From assembly GCA_934132925.1 (NCBI GenBank), contig CAKPAL010000010.1, positions 1 to 18,125 on the forward strand: DNA of 18,125 bases, written 5' to 3'. Origin of the DNA: an uncultured Bacilli bacterium. GTDB taxonomy: Bacteria; Bacillota_I; Bacilli_A; RF39; UBA660. Below, piece by piece: positions 1 to 5,852 of the stretch. Under the pieces are notes generated by a model. The model had not been told where the DNA came from. It did not search any database and saw only the letters and a list, made by a program, of their open reading frames with translations. The number at the start of each line of letters is the position of its first letter. The stretch's first letter is position 1. Both the position numbers and the translations under genes were made by a program.

Positions 1-3
1 ACT

Positions 4-225
4 TTGATGATTATTATTTTTACTATTTTGGTAATAGTTTATTTTCATTTTACCAAAGGTAGTTATGATAGTATTAATAAACTTGTTGCTACTGATACAG
101 AAAAAAAGAAAACACTAACTTATGCTTCTTTTATTGCAAGTTTGCTAGTGTTGATTAGTGGTATTATATTTTTAACAATTATTATTTTGGATGAAGATAT
201 TGATGTCGAAATAGCTTTTAATTAG
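4..225 (+). CDS. Small two-helix membrane protein, possibly 5'-truncated
   Basis: I do not recognise this protein. It is the only plus-strand gene in the window. The 73 residues hold two hydrophobic segments (about residues 1-16 and 42-62) separated by a polar, Lys-rich stretch, so it is probably an integral membrane protein with both helices short and a charged loop between. The frame is open to the window edge, so it may be the C-terminal end of a longer protein. Within the window a TTG at 4 or the ATG at 7 could start it, and no ribosome binding site can be seen because the window begins there. It ends in TAG at 223-225 and overlaps the tail of the convergent lipid kinase gene by 4 bases. 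Such a tight tail-to-tail overlap suggests a real, compact gene, but function is unknown. Confidence 0.5.
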   Translation: MMIIIFTILVIVYFHFTKGSYDSINKLVATDTEKKKTLTYASFIASLLVLISGIIFLTIIILDEDIDVEIAFN

Positions 226-1145
226 TCTTTATTACAAAATAAATTGTTTATATTTTTTGATGGCATTAGAACATAAACATCATGATCTATTTTGATATTA
301 TAGTTACCACTCATATCATCAAATGATTCACCATCAATACATAGTGGTTTTTTTAATGAACTATTAAACCTTATTTTGATATTATCTGTTTTATAGAAGT
401 AGAAGCCTGGTATTTTACTAGCATCATATAATGCAAAGAAATATAATGTTTTTACTATATCTTTTAATTTAGTTATATTACATAATAGGATTTCAAATTT
501 ATTGTCATCTAATTTAATATCTTTATAAAAATTATTTATGCCTGCTACTCTATTAGCATTGGTAATTAGAGCAAATGAGAATAGACCTCGATATTTTTCT
601 CCATCTATTTCATAACTAACATCATATAATTTTACTTTACGAAAGAAATCTTTTATTCCTTCTTTGATATAAGCAAGATGTCCTAGTCTTTTTTTTAGTT
701 CTCTAGGAGTTTCATATGGAATATTCATAAACTTACCAAAACCTGCTGAATAGACAAATGGTCTATCATTAATAGTACAGATATCTATTCTTTTTATTTC
801 ACCTTCTAAAGCTAATTTTAAGTTGTTTATTATATTTTTTCCATATCCCCACATTGCTCCAACATCGTTAGTGGTTCCTGATGGTAAATGACATAAAATT
901 ACTCTATCTTTTCTTTTGAAGTTACCAGTCATTACTTCATTAAAAGTTCCATCTCCTCCTATTGAAACTATTAAATCGCATTTAGGATAATTTGCTACGA
1001 TAGCGGTAGCATCTCCTTTTGATTTTGTCATTTCTATTGTTACTTCATAATTATAACTATTTAATACTTTTTCGATTTTTGGTAAAGTTATTTCTTTATT
1101 ATATTTACCAGAATTTGGATTATATACTACTAAACATTTTTTCAT
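222..1145 (-). CDS. Diacylglycerol kinase family lipid kinase (YegS/DgkB-like)
   Basis: This is a soluble ATP-dependent lipid kinase of the DAGK catalytic family, expected to phosphorylate diacylglycerol or a related lipid at the membrane and recycle it into phospholipid synthesis. With the start chosen here (307 residues) the N-terminal NPNSGK motif is at residues 9-14, the nucleotide-binding GGDGTFNE at 63-70, a PSGTTND motif at 88-94, and the C-terminal IDGE acidic motif near 270-273, all typical of the family, and the length is normal. An upstream in-frame ATG at 1160 exists, but the ribosome binding site GAGGCG lies 9 bases before the ATG at 1145 and downstream of the ATG at 1160, so 1145 is preferred. 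The exact substrate (diacylglycerol versus another lipid) cannot be told from sequence. The gene follows recA and ends in an overlap with the convergent small membrane gene. Confidence 0.88.
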   Translation of the reverse strand: MKKCLVVYNPNSGKYNKEITLPKIEKVLNSYNYEVTIEMTKSKGDATAIVANYPKCDLIVSIGGDGTFNEVMTGNFKRKDRVILCHLPSGTTNDVGAMWGYGKNIINNLKLALEGEIKRIDICTINDRPFVYSAGFGKFMNIPYETPRELKKRLGHLAYIKEGIKDFFRKVKLYDVSYEIDGEKYRGLFSFALITNANRVAGINNFYKDIKLDDNKFEILLCNITKLKDIVKTLYFFALYDASKIPGFYFYKTDNIKIRFNSSLKKPLCIDGESFDDMSGNYNIKIDHDVYVLMPSKNINNLFCNKD

Positions 1146-1187
1146 AAAAAATCGCCTCATATATATTCTATCATATTAAAAAGAAAA

Positions 1188-1210
1188 AAGGAATATTTAT
1201 TCTACTCCTT
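1188..1210 (-). terminator. Weak terminator candidate after recA
   Basis: A short stem AAGGA/TCCTT (1206-1210 with 1188-1192) has a 13-base loop and is followed on the minus strand by a run of T. It overlaps the recA stop codon. The stem is only 5 bp, so read-through into the lipid kinase gene is likely. Confidence 0.3.
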
Positions 1211-2239
1211 TACTTCTTTTGTCTTTTTGGTTTCTTTCTTTTTAGGGGCGATATCATAATGCTCTCTAACTAAGTTTTCTATTTCATCACAAATGTTTTT
1301 GTTTTCCTTTAAATATATTTTGGCATTTTCTTTTCCTTGACCAATCTTATTACCTTTATAGGCATACCATGCACCACTTTTTTCTACTATTCCTAGTTCA
1401 GAGGCCAAGTCTAATAACTCACCTTCTTTAGATATTCCTTCACCATACATGATATCTACTACAGCTGTTTTAAATGGTGGAGCCACTTTGTTTTTTACTA
1501 CTTTAATAGTGGTTTTATTTCCAATAACATCAGTTCCTGTTTTTAGTTGTTCCCCTCTTCTGATATCTAGTCTAACTGAAGCATAATACTTTAAGGCTTT
1601 TCCTCCTGGTGTTGTCTCTGGATTTCCAAACATTACACCTACTTTTTCTCTTAACTGATTAATAAAGATAACTATTGTATTAGTCTTATTTATTGAACCT
1701 GATAATTTTCTTAAAGCTTGACTCATTAATCTTGCTTGAAGTCCTACATGTGAATCGCCCATTTCACCATCTATTTCAGCTTGTGGTACTAGAGCTGCAA
1801 CTGAATCTATAACTATTATTGATACAGCTTCACTCTTAACTAGTGCATCGCATATTTCTAATGCCTGCTCTCCTGTATCTGGTTGTGATAGCAATAATTC
1901 ATCAATATTTACTCCTAAATTGTGTGCATAGACTGGGTCTAAGGAATGTTCAGCGTCGATAAAGGCTGCTCTTCCTCCATTTTTTTGGACTTCAGCAATG
2001 GCATGAAGTGCAAATGTTGTTTTACCTGATGATTCAGGTCCATATATTTCAATTATTCTCCCTTTAGGATAACCACCTGCTCCTAGAGCAATATCCAAAC
2101 TAATTGATCCACTAGGAGATACTTCTATTTCTTTATGTTCTTGATCTCCTAACTTCATTATTGCTCCTTTTCCAAATTGTTTTTCAATATCAGCTAGTAC
2201 TTGTTCTAAGGCTGAATCTTTTTCGATATTTTTTGCCAT
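1202..2239 (-). CDS. recA: Recombinase RecA
   Basis: RecA forms nucleoprotein filaments on single-stranded DNA, catalyses ATP-dependent strand exchange in homologous recombination, and triggers LexA self-cleavage. The 345-residue product has normal length. It shows the Walker A motif GPESSGKTT at 67-75, the core segment around IIVIDSVAALVP (Walker B), and the loop 2 region with MFGNPETTPGGKALKYYASVR. The C-terminal tail is Lys/Glu mixed (PKKKETKKTKEVKE) rather than strongly acidic. The ATG at 2239 follows GAGAGGAAATT, a good ribosome binding site. The gene has its own sigma-A promoter and an upstream LexA-box candidate. In Bacillus subtilis cinA sits between pgsA and recA; here pgsA is followed directly by recA and no cinA is present. 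Confidence 0.98.
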   Translation of the reverse strand: MAKNIEKDSALEQVLADIEKQFGKGAIMKLGDQEHKEIEVSPSGSISLDIALGAGGYPKGRIIEIYGPESSGKTTFALHAIAEVQKNGGRAAFIDAEHSLDPVYAHNLGVNIDELLLSQPDTGEQALEICDALVKSEAVSIIVIDSVAALVPQAEIDGEMGDSHVGLQARLMSQALRKLSGSINKTNTIVIFINQLREKVGVMFGNPETTPGGKALKYYASVRLDIRRGEQLKTGTDVIGNKTTIKVVKNKVAPPFKTAVVDIMYGEGISKEGELLDLASELGIVEKSGAWYAYKGNKIGQGKENAKIYLKENKNICDEIENLVREHYDIAPKKKETKKTKEVKE

Positions 2240-2280
2240 AATTTCCTCTCTTTCAATATGCTTTCCTTAATTACATTATA

Positions 2281-2309
2281 ATTGTACAATACTTTTTTTT
2301 GGTTGTCAA
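2281..2309 (-). promoter_or_regulatory. Sigma-A promoter of recA
   Basis: Reading the minus strand, a perfect TTGACA -35 (2309-2304) is followed after 17 bases by TACAAT (2286-2281). It lies about 40 bases upstream of the recA ATG. Confidence 0.75.
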
Positions 2310-2317
2310 TACTTTTT

Positions 2318-2331
2318 GGTACATTTGTTCG
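2318..2331 (-). promoter_or_regulatory. LexA/DinR SOS box candidate upstream of recA
   Basis: The minus strand reads CGAACAAATGTACC. The Gram-positive SOS box consensus is CGAACRNRYGTTYC, so 13 of 14 positions agree, the single mismatch being A for T near the end. It lies 8 bases upstream of the -35 of recA. recA is a classical SOS target in Bacillus, which supports the call. The operator is next to, not on, the core promoter. Confidence 0.65.
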
Positions 2332-2340
2332 TGTTTTTTG

Positions 2341-2369
2341 TTAAAAATAAAAGATATTATCTATCTTTT
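2341..2369 (-). terminator. Terminator of the rodZ-pgsA unit
   Basis: On the minus strand AAAAGATA (2369-2362) pairs with TATCTTTT (2356-2349) around a 5-base loop that includes the pgsA stop codon, then ATTTTTAA follows. The stem is A/T-rich, so strength is moderate. Confidence 0.5.
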
Positions 2370-2950
2370 AAATATGGTTTAGCCATTATATAGTATTTTA
2401 CTCCTGATATTACTGATAATATTGCTGCTAATGCAAGTAGAAAATCAGATATTCGAAGTGATATTAATTCAAAAGGTAAGTTATAGAATAATGTCAATAT
2501 TATACCTACCATTAATGTTGCTGTTTTTACTTTTGCTATTGGTATAGCTGCTACTGCAGCTCCTTTGTTTCCAATAACCATTTTAATTGAATCGACAACA
2601 ATATCTCTTGCTATGATTATTACTACGATAGCGGCATTTATTTTACCACTACAACCTAAAATAATTAGTACAGAGTTTGTTAGTAATTTATCGCTTATGG
2701 CATCAATCATTTTCCCAAAGTCAGTTACCATATTATATTTTCTAGCTACATATCCATCTAGGAAATCAGTAAAAGATGCTATTATAAATAAAACTCCTAT
2801 AACTAGATATTTTAAATCAACTAATATTCTTCCTCCTATTAAGAAAGTTGGAAAATCTATTCCCATTTGATCAAAGGGAAATAACATAAGTATAATTATA
2901 ATAACAGACATTATTACTCTTATCATTGTAATTTTATTTGCTTTATTCAT
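2357..2950 (-). CDS. pgsA: CDP-diacylglycerol--glycerol-3-phosphate 3-phosphatidyltransferase
   Basis: This membrane enzyme makes phosphatidylglycerol phosphate from CDP-diacylglycerol and glycerol 3-phosphate, the committed step of phosphatidylglycerol and cardiolipin synthesis. The 197-residue protein has several hydrophobic segments. It carries the complete CDP-alcohol phosphotransferase signature D62-x2-D65-G66-x2-A69-R70-x8-G79-x3-D83-x3-D87, with all metal-binding Asp residues present. The ATG at 2950 lies 4 bases after the rodZ stop, with an AGGAG ribosome binding site inside the end of rodZ, so the two are co-transcribed and probably translationally coupled. rodZ(ymfM)-pgsA is the Bacillus order, which favours pgsA over another CDP-alcohol transferase. 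Confidence 0.93.
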   Translation of the reverse strand: MNKANKITMIRVIMSVIIIILMLFPFDQMGIDFPTFLIGGRILVDLKYLVIGVLFIIASFTDFLDGYVARKYNMVTDFGKMIDAISDKLLTNSVLIILGCSGKINAAIVVIIIARDIVVDSIKMVIGNKGAAVAAIPIAKVKTATLMVGIILTLFYNLPFELISLRISDFLLALAAILSVISGVKYYIMAKPYLKDR

Positions 2951-2954
2951 TACA

Positions 2955-3419
2955 CTATCTCCTTATACTATAAGTAATGTTGTTATCACTAAAATCATTT
3001 CCTTTATAATTACTAGCTATAATATAGCCTACCACTATTAGGACTATAAGTATAAATAAACCAATAATTAGTTTTGGTACTTTGATTTTGTTAGTTTCCT
3101 TGGTATAAGGGGAAACAGCTTCATTACTTTCTTTTTTTTCTTTTTTGGCTTGTTCTATTAAGTCAATAGGAATTTTAGATGTGATATCAAATAAATATTC
3201 ATTAAATTCATCTAGTAATTTTTCACTATCTAGTCCTAAATATTTAGCATAGTCTCTAATAAAATATTTTAGATAAAAGACATCTTTAAAGTCTTCTGTT
3301 TTTCCTTCTTCTATGCTTGTTATTTGACTAGGTCTCATCTTTAAATCTTCTGCTACTTCTTCAATAGAAAGACCATTTTCTTCTCTTTTGTCTTTTAATT
3401 TCAGACCAATATTTTTCAT
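2955..3419 (-). CDS. rodZ: RodZ/YmfM-like helix-turn-helix membrane protein
   Basis: RodZ-type proteins sit in the membrane and link the cytoplasmic MreB-based elongation machinery to the cell wall. This 154-residue version has an N-terminal HTH_25 domain (about residues 6-70, including GLSIEEVAEDLKM and the typical YLKYFIRDYAKYLGLD segment). A Lys/Glu-rich linker of about 30 residues follows, then one membrane helix near 116-136 and only about 18 outside residues. It therefore lacks the long extracytoplasmic domain of full-length RodZ and resembles the short Bacillus YmfM layout. The start is supported by AAGGAG 4 bases before the ATG. The mature 3' end of the RNase P RNA lies only about 15 bases upstream, and no separate promoter is seen, so this gene is probably read from the gpsB-rnpB transcript. 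Confidence 0.8.
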   Translation of the reverse strand: MKNIGLKLKDKREENGLSIEEVAEDLKMRPSQITSIEEGKTEDFKDVFYLKYFIRDYAKYLGLDSEKLLDEFNEYLFDITSKIPIDLIEQAKKEKKESNEAVSPYTKETNKIKVPKLIIGLFILIVLIVVGYIIASNYKGNDFSDNNITYSIRR

Positions 3420-3433
3420 AATACTCCTTAATA

Positions 3434-3789
3434 ATAATAAATCTTATAAGCCATGTTCTGTACCTATTTCTAGGCGGTAAATATTTATCTATGACATAAG
3501 TCATTCCTTCTAGATTCTGTTTCTCTAGATTAGGATTCCCCTACCATAATTTGGGTTTCTCGCTTGCGGGGTTTACCTCGTTTCATTCTACTTATTTCTA
3601 AATAGACTCGTCTCTGTGGCACTTTTACACATCTTTTATCATAGTTTCCTTTAGATAAAAGATAAGCCGTCAGTTACCTGCTTTAGGTTATTTTTTCCCT
3701 AAACACAAACACTACTATCATCACAGATAGTGCGAGCATGGACTTTCCTCTACATATCAAAGTATGCAGCATTTACCCAGATATATTAT
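3434..3789 (-). ncRNA. rnpB: RNase P RNA, Bacillus type (class B)
   Basis: This is the catalytic RNA of RNase P, which removes 5' leaders from tRNA precursors. On the minus strand the universally conserved block GAGGAAAGTCCATGCTCGC is at 3750-3732. The block GGTAAACCCC...GCGAGAAACCCAAAT...GGTAGGGGAA follows near 3580-3534, almost as in Bacillus subtilis. The 3' part has TACCGCCT and ACAGAACATGGCTTAT. The ends were set by helix P1: ATAATATATCT (3789-3779) pairs with AGATTTATTAT (3444-3434) with one mismatch, giving about 356 nucleotides. P1 overlaps the gpsB stop codon (3788-3786). gpsB-rnpB adjacency is the Bacillus arrangement. Ends are accurate to a few bases only. Confidence 0.95.
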
Positions 3790-4112
3790 TGTTGTTCTTT
3801 TCCCAATATAATTTTCTCTAGTTGAGATATTCTTCTTAATAAGTCAACATTTGTAATTTCTTTTTCGCCTATTCTAGCAGCTTCAATACTTGATTTTAAA
3901 TTTCTTACTTCATTTTTTAAAACAGTATTTTCATCTATTAGATTTTTTTTCTCTTTTTCTAGAGTTTTTATAATATTATTATATTCGTTATAATCTTTAA
4001 TAATGATATCTAAAAACTTATCTACTTCTTGTAGTCTATAACCTCTAGCATCTATTTTGAACTCTTTTTCTAGAATATCTTGCATTGTTAAAGTAATCCT
4101 ATCATTGTACAT
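3786..4112 (-). CDS. gpsB: Cell-division regulator GpsB
   Basis: GpsB is a small cytoplasmic, membrane-associated relative of DivIVA that coordinates penicillin-binding proteins between septal and lateral wall synthesis. The 108-residue product shows the DivIVA-type N-terminal domain (about residues 5-45), with DILEKEFKI, RGYRLQEVDKFLDIIIKDY and the usual coiled coil at about 40-75. The C-terminal segment DLLRRISQLEKIILG matches the GpsB trimerisation tail, so GpsB is favoured over full DivIVA, which is longer. The start is set by GAGGTG before the ATG at 4112. It is followed directly by rnpB, as in Bacillus subtilis, and has two sigma-A promoters upstream. Confidence 0.93.
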   Translation of the reverse strand: MYNDRITLTMQDILEKEFKIDARGYRLQEVDKFLDIIIKDYNEYNNIIKTLEKEKKNLIDENTVLKNEVRNLKSSIEAARIGEKEITNVDLLRRISQLEKIILGKEQQ

Positions 4113-4134
4113 TTTAAATCACCTCTACAATAAA

Positions 4135-4163
4135 ATTATCTCAAAAATCACTTCATTTGTCAA
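4135..4163 (-). promoter_or_regulatory. gpsB promoter P2
   Basis: Minus strand: TTGACA (4163-4158), 17 bases, GATAAT (4140-4135). It is the promoter nearer to gpsB, about 22 bases upstream of the ATG. Confidence 0.65.
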
Positions 4164-4193
4164 TTAAAAAGAAACTTCTTAACTACGAAATAT

Positions 4194-4222
4194 ATTTTAT
4201 CACAATTTGTTATTATTGTCAA
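4194..4222 (-). promoter_or_regulatory. gpsB promoter P1 with extended -10
   Basis: Minus strand: TTGACA (4222-4217), 17 bases, TAAAAT (4199-4194) preceded by TGA, an extended -10. The -35 starts inside the T-run of the preceding terminator. Its -10 region is identical over 15 bases to that of nifJ. Confidence 0.65.
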
Positions 4223-4260
4223 AAAAAGACTGGTATATTTTTTTGTTATTTTATACCAGT
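4221..4260 (-). terminator. Terminator of the nifJ operon
   Basis: Minus strand: ACTGGTATA (4260-4252) pairs perfectly with TATACCAGT (4237-4229), loop 14 bases, followed by CTTTTTTT. It overlaps the stop codon of the 487-residue gene. Confidence 0.85.
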
Positions 4261-5709
4261 ATTTTTTGTTATTTTTTCTTCTTCATAAACAAGGCTTTCA
4301 TAAATATTAGAAGAAATTATATCTATTAGTTTAATTAATCTTTCTAGTTCTTCGTTTAACATTTGATTTCCTCTGGCTTTATTTTCGATATATGTTATTA
4401 TAGCGGTTTTATTCTCTTGAGGTAAATCTATAAACATATCAAGAATTGATTTTTCTTCTTCGTTTAATTTGTTTCTTATTATTTCACTTGTCCATGTCTT
4501 TGGCAAAATAAGGCCTAATTTATTTCTAGCATCGTCGCTTCTAGTAAAGCCTTCTAATCTACCAGTTAGAATAAATTTGGTTATGGCATGCTTTGCTTGA
4601 AGTATACCATATTTTTCTTCAGTTAGGCAAGTTGCTTCTTTTAGGGATGTTTCTCCTAATTTGAAGATTACTTTTTTTATTTCCTCTGGTGATAAATAAT
4701 CTATAACAATATTTCTTATATTATCTTTTCTAGTAAATAAATTAACATTACCTGAATTACTATATTCCACTAATACTTTATGAACGTATTTTATATCGTA
4801 ATAGGTAGACATACGATAAATTATATATAATACTTTATCATTATTGTTATTTAACTCAATGGTATCATTTTGAACACTTTTATTATTTTGATATTCATAT
4901 AGTTCTTCTTTGGTTAAAGTATTATTTAAATTATTTACTATAATATTAGATATATTTATGAAGTCACTATATTTTGTGGCATCTACGCCATAATTGTTAT
5001 ATAGATAGTAATTATCAGTGTTACACATTAGTACTTCACTTTTAATATAATTAGTTAAGTTGTCTATATTAATATCATCTAAAGTGTTACTAGTCCTTTT
5101 ACTTATTAAATAATTCTTTAAGAAACTGGCTAGAATTGTGTTATATGATAATTTTCCATCAATAGCCATGCCTACATTACCATTATTTAATACAAAAGGA
5201 TTAGGAACTATAGTACTTTGATAGTTAAGTGAATTAACATAATTACATACTTTTTCCGCTTCTTCTTTAGTACTTACTCTTACTACAAAGCAGTCTGTTC
5301 GCATTTCTTTAGATATCTTGCTTTGAGTAACAATATGTTCTCTTAACATAAAATCAAATAAAGAGTCGGCGACTTTATATATATTGGTGGTATCACAAGC
5401 TATATACATTTTTATGCCATTATACATTTTGTTATAGAATTTTTCATCTGTAGCACCCATTCTATTTTCTATAAAGAAGAAATAACCGGAATTAGCACTA
5501 GAACATAGTACTCTATTTTTATATTTATTGTTTAACTGTACTTGAACATTAACTAGATTATTTTTTTCTACTCTTTTTAATTTACCATTTTGGTAGGAAA
5601 TAAAATGAGCTAATTCGCTATATATGATATCGTTATTGATTTCAAGATTAGGGTTTTGTTTATAAAGGTCTTTTAGATATGAGAGAAATTCTTTTTGTTT
5701 ATTGGGCAT
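4246..5709 (-). CDS. Unrecognised 487-residue protein in the nifJ operon
   Basis: I cannot assign a function with confidence. There is no signal peptide and no clear membrane helix, so it should be cytoplasmic. The N-terminal 200 residues look like one folded domain: a helical start, then alternating strands and helices with KMYIACDTTN (about 99-109), KEMRTDCFVVRVSTKEEA (134-151), VPNPFVLNNGNVGMAI (168-183) and ILASFLKNYLI (192-202). This order loosely recalls the HopA1-type domain found in some peptide-modification systems; that is a weak impression, not a hit. The rest is Asn-rich, then a helical C-terminal part (about 335-475). The ATG at 5709 has AGAGGAG upstream and overlaps the preceding 50-residue gene by 11 bases, so translation is probably coupled. 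It is the last gene before a strong terminator. Confidence 0.75.
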   Translation of the reverse strand: MPNKQKEFLSYLKDLYKQNPNLEINNDIIYSELAHFISYQNGKLKRVEKNNLVNVQVQLNNKYKNRVLCSSANSGYFFFIENRMGATDEKFYNKMYNGIKMYIACDTTNIYKVADSLFDFMLREHIVTQSKISKEMRTDCFVVRVSTKEEAEKVCNYVNSLNYQSTIVPNPFVLNNGNVGMAIDGKLSYNTILASFLKNYLISKRTSNTLDDINIDNLTNYIKSEVLMCNTDNYYLYNNYGVDATKYSDFINISNIIVNNLNNTLTKEELYEYQNNKSVQNDTIELNNNNDKVLYIIYRMSTYYDIKYVHKVLVEYSNSGNVNLFTRKDNIRNIVIDYLSPEEIKKVIFKLGETSLKEATCLTEEKYGILQAKHAITKFILTGRLEGFTRSDDARNKLGLILPKTWTSEIIRNKLNEEEKSILDMFIDLPQENKTAIITYIENKARGNQMLNEELERLIKLIDIISSNIYESLVYEEEKITKNTGIK

Positions 5710-5851
5710 TATTTGTCTCCTCTCTTATTTTTTCTAATTTGATGGTATTATCTAATAAGATCTTTGTATTATTGTCCTCGACTTGTTCTTTAGGAAGACT
5801 TGTTATTATTTTTATTTTTTGATTATTTAGTGTTACTTCTTTTTCTTTCAT
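5699..5851 (-). CDS. Small 50-residue hypothetical protein between nifJ and the 487-residue gene
   Basis: The product begins MKEKEVTLNNQKIKIIT and ends KIREETNNAQ. It is charged, has no membrane helix or signal peptide, and is not recognised. Its reality is supported by position: the ATG lies one base after the nifJ stop codon, a good GAGGAG ribosome binding site lies inside the last nifJ codons, and its stop overlaps the start of the next gene by 11 bases. No alternative explanation for the roughly 140-base gap is visible. Its short beta-like VTLNNQKIKIIT segment followed by a helical tail could be a small partner of the 487-residue protein. Confidence 0.6.
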   Translation of the reverse strand: MKEKEVTLNNQKIKIITSLPKEQVEDNNTKILLDNTIKLEKIREETNNAQ

Positions 5852-5852
5852 A

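Noticed and set aside
2565..2870. Open frame of about 100 codons on the plus strand opposite pgsA
   Set aside because: It lies wholly inside a well supported gene on the other strand, has no ribosome binding site of note, and its product looks like antisense translation of the membrane helices.
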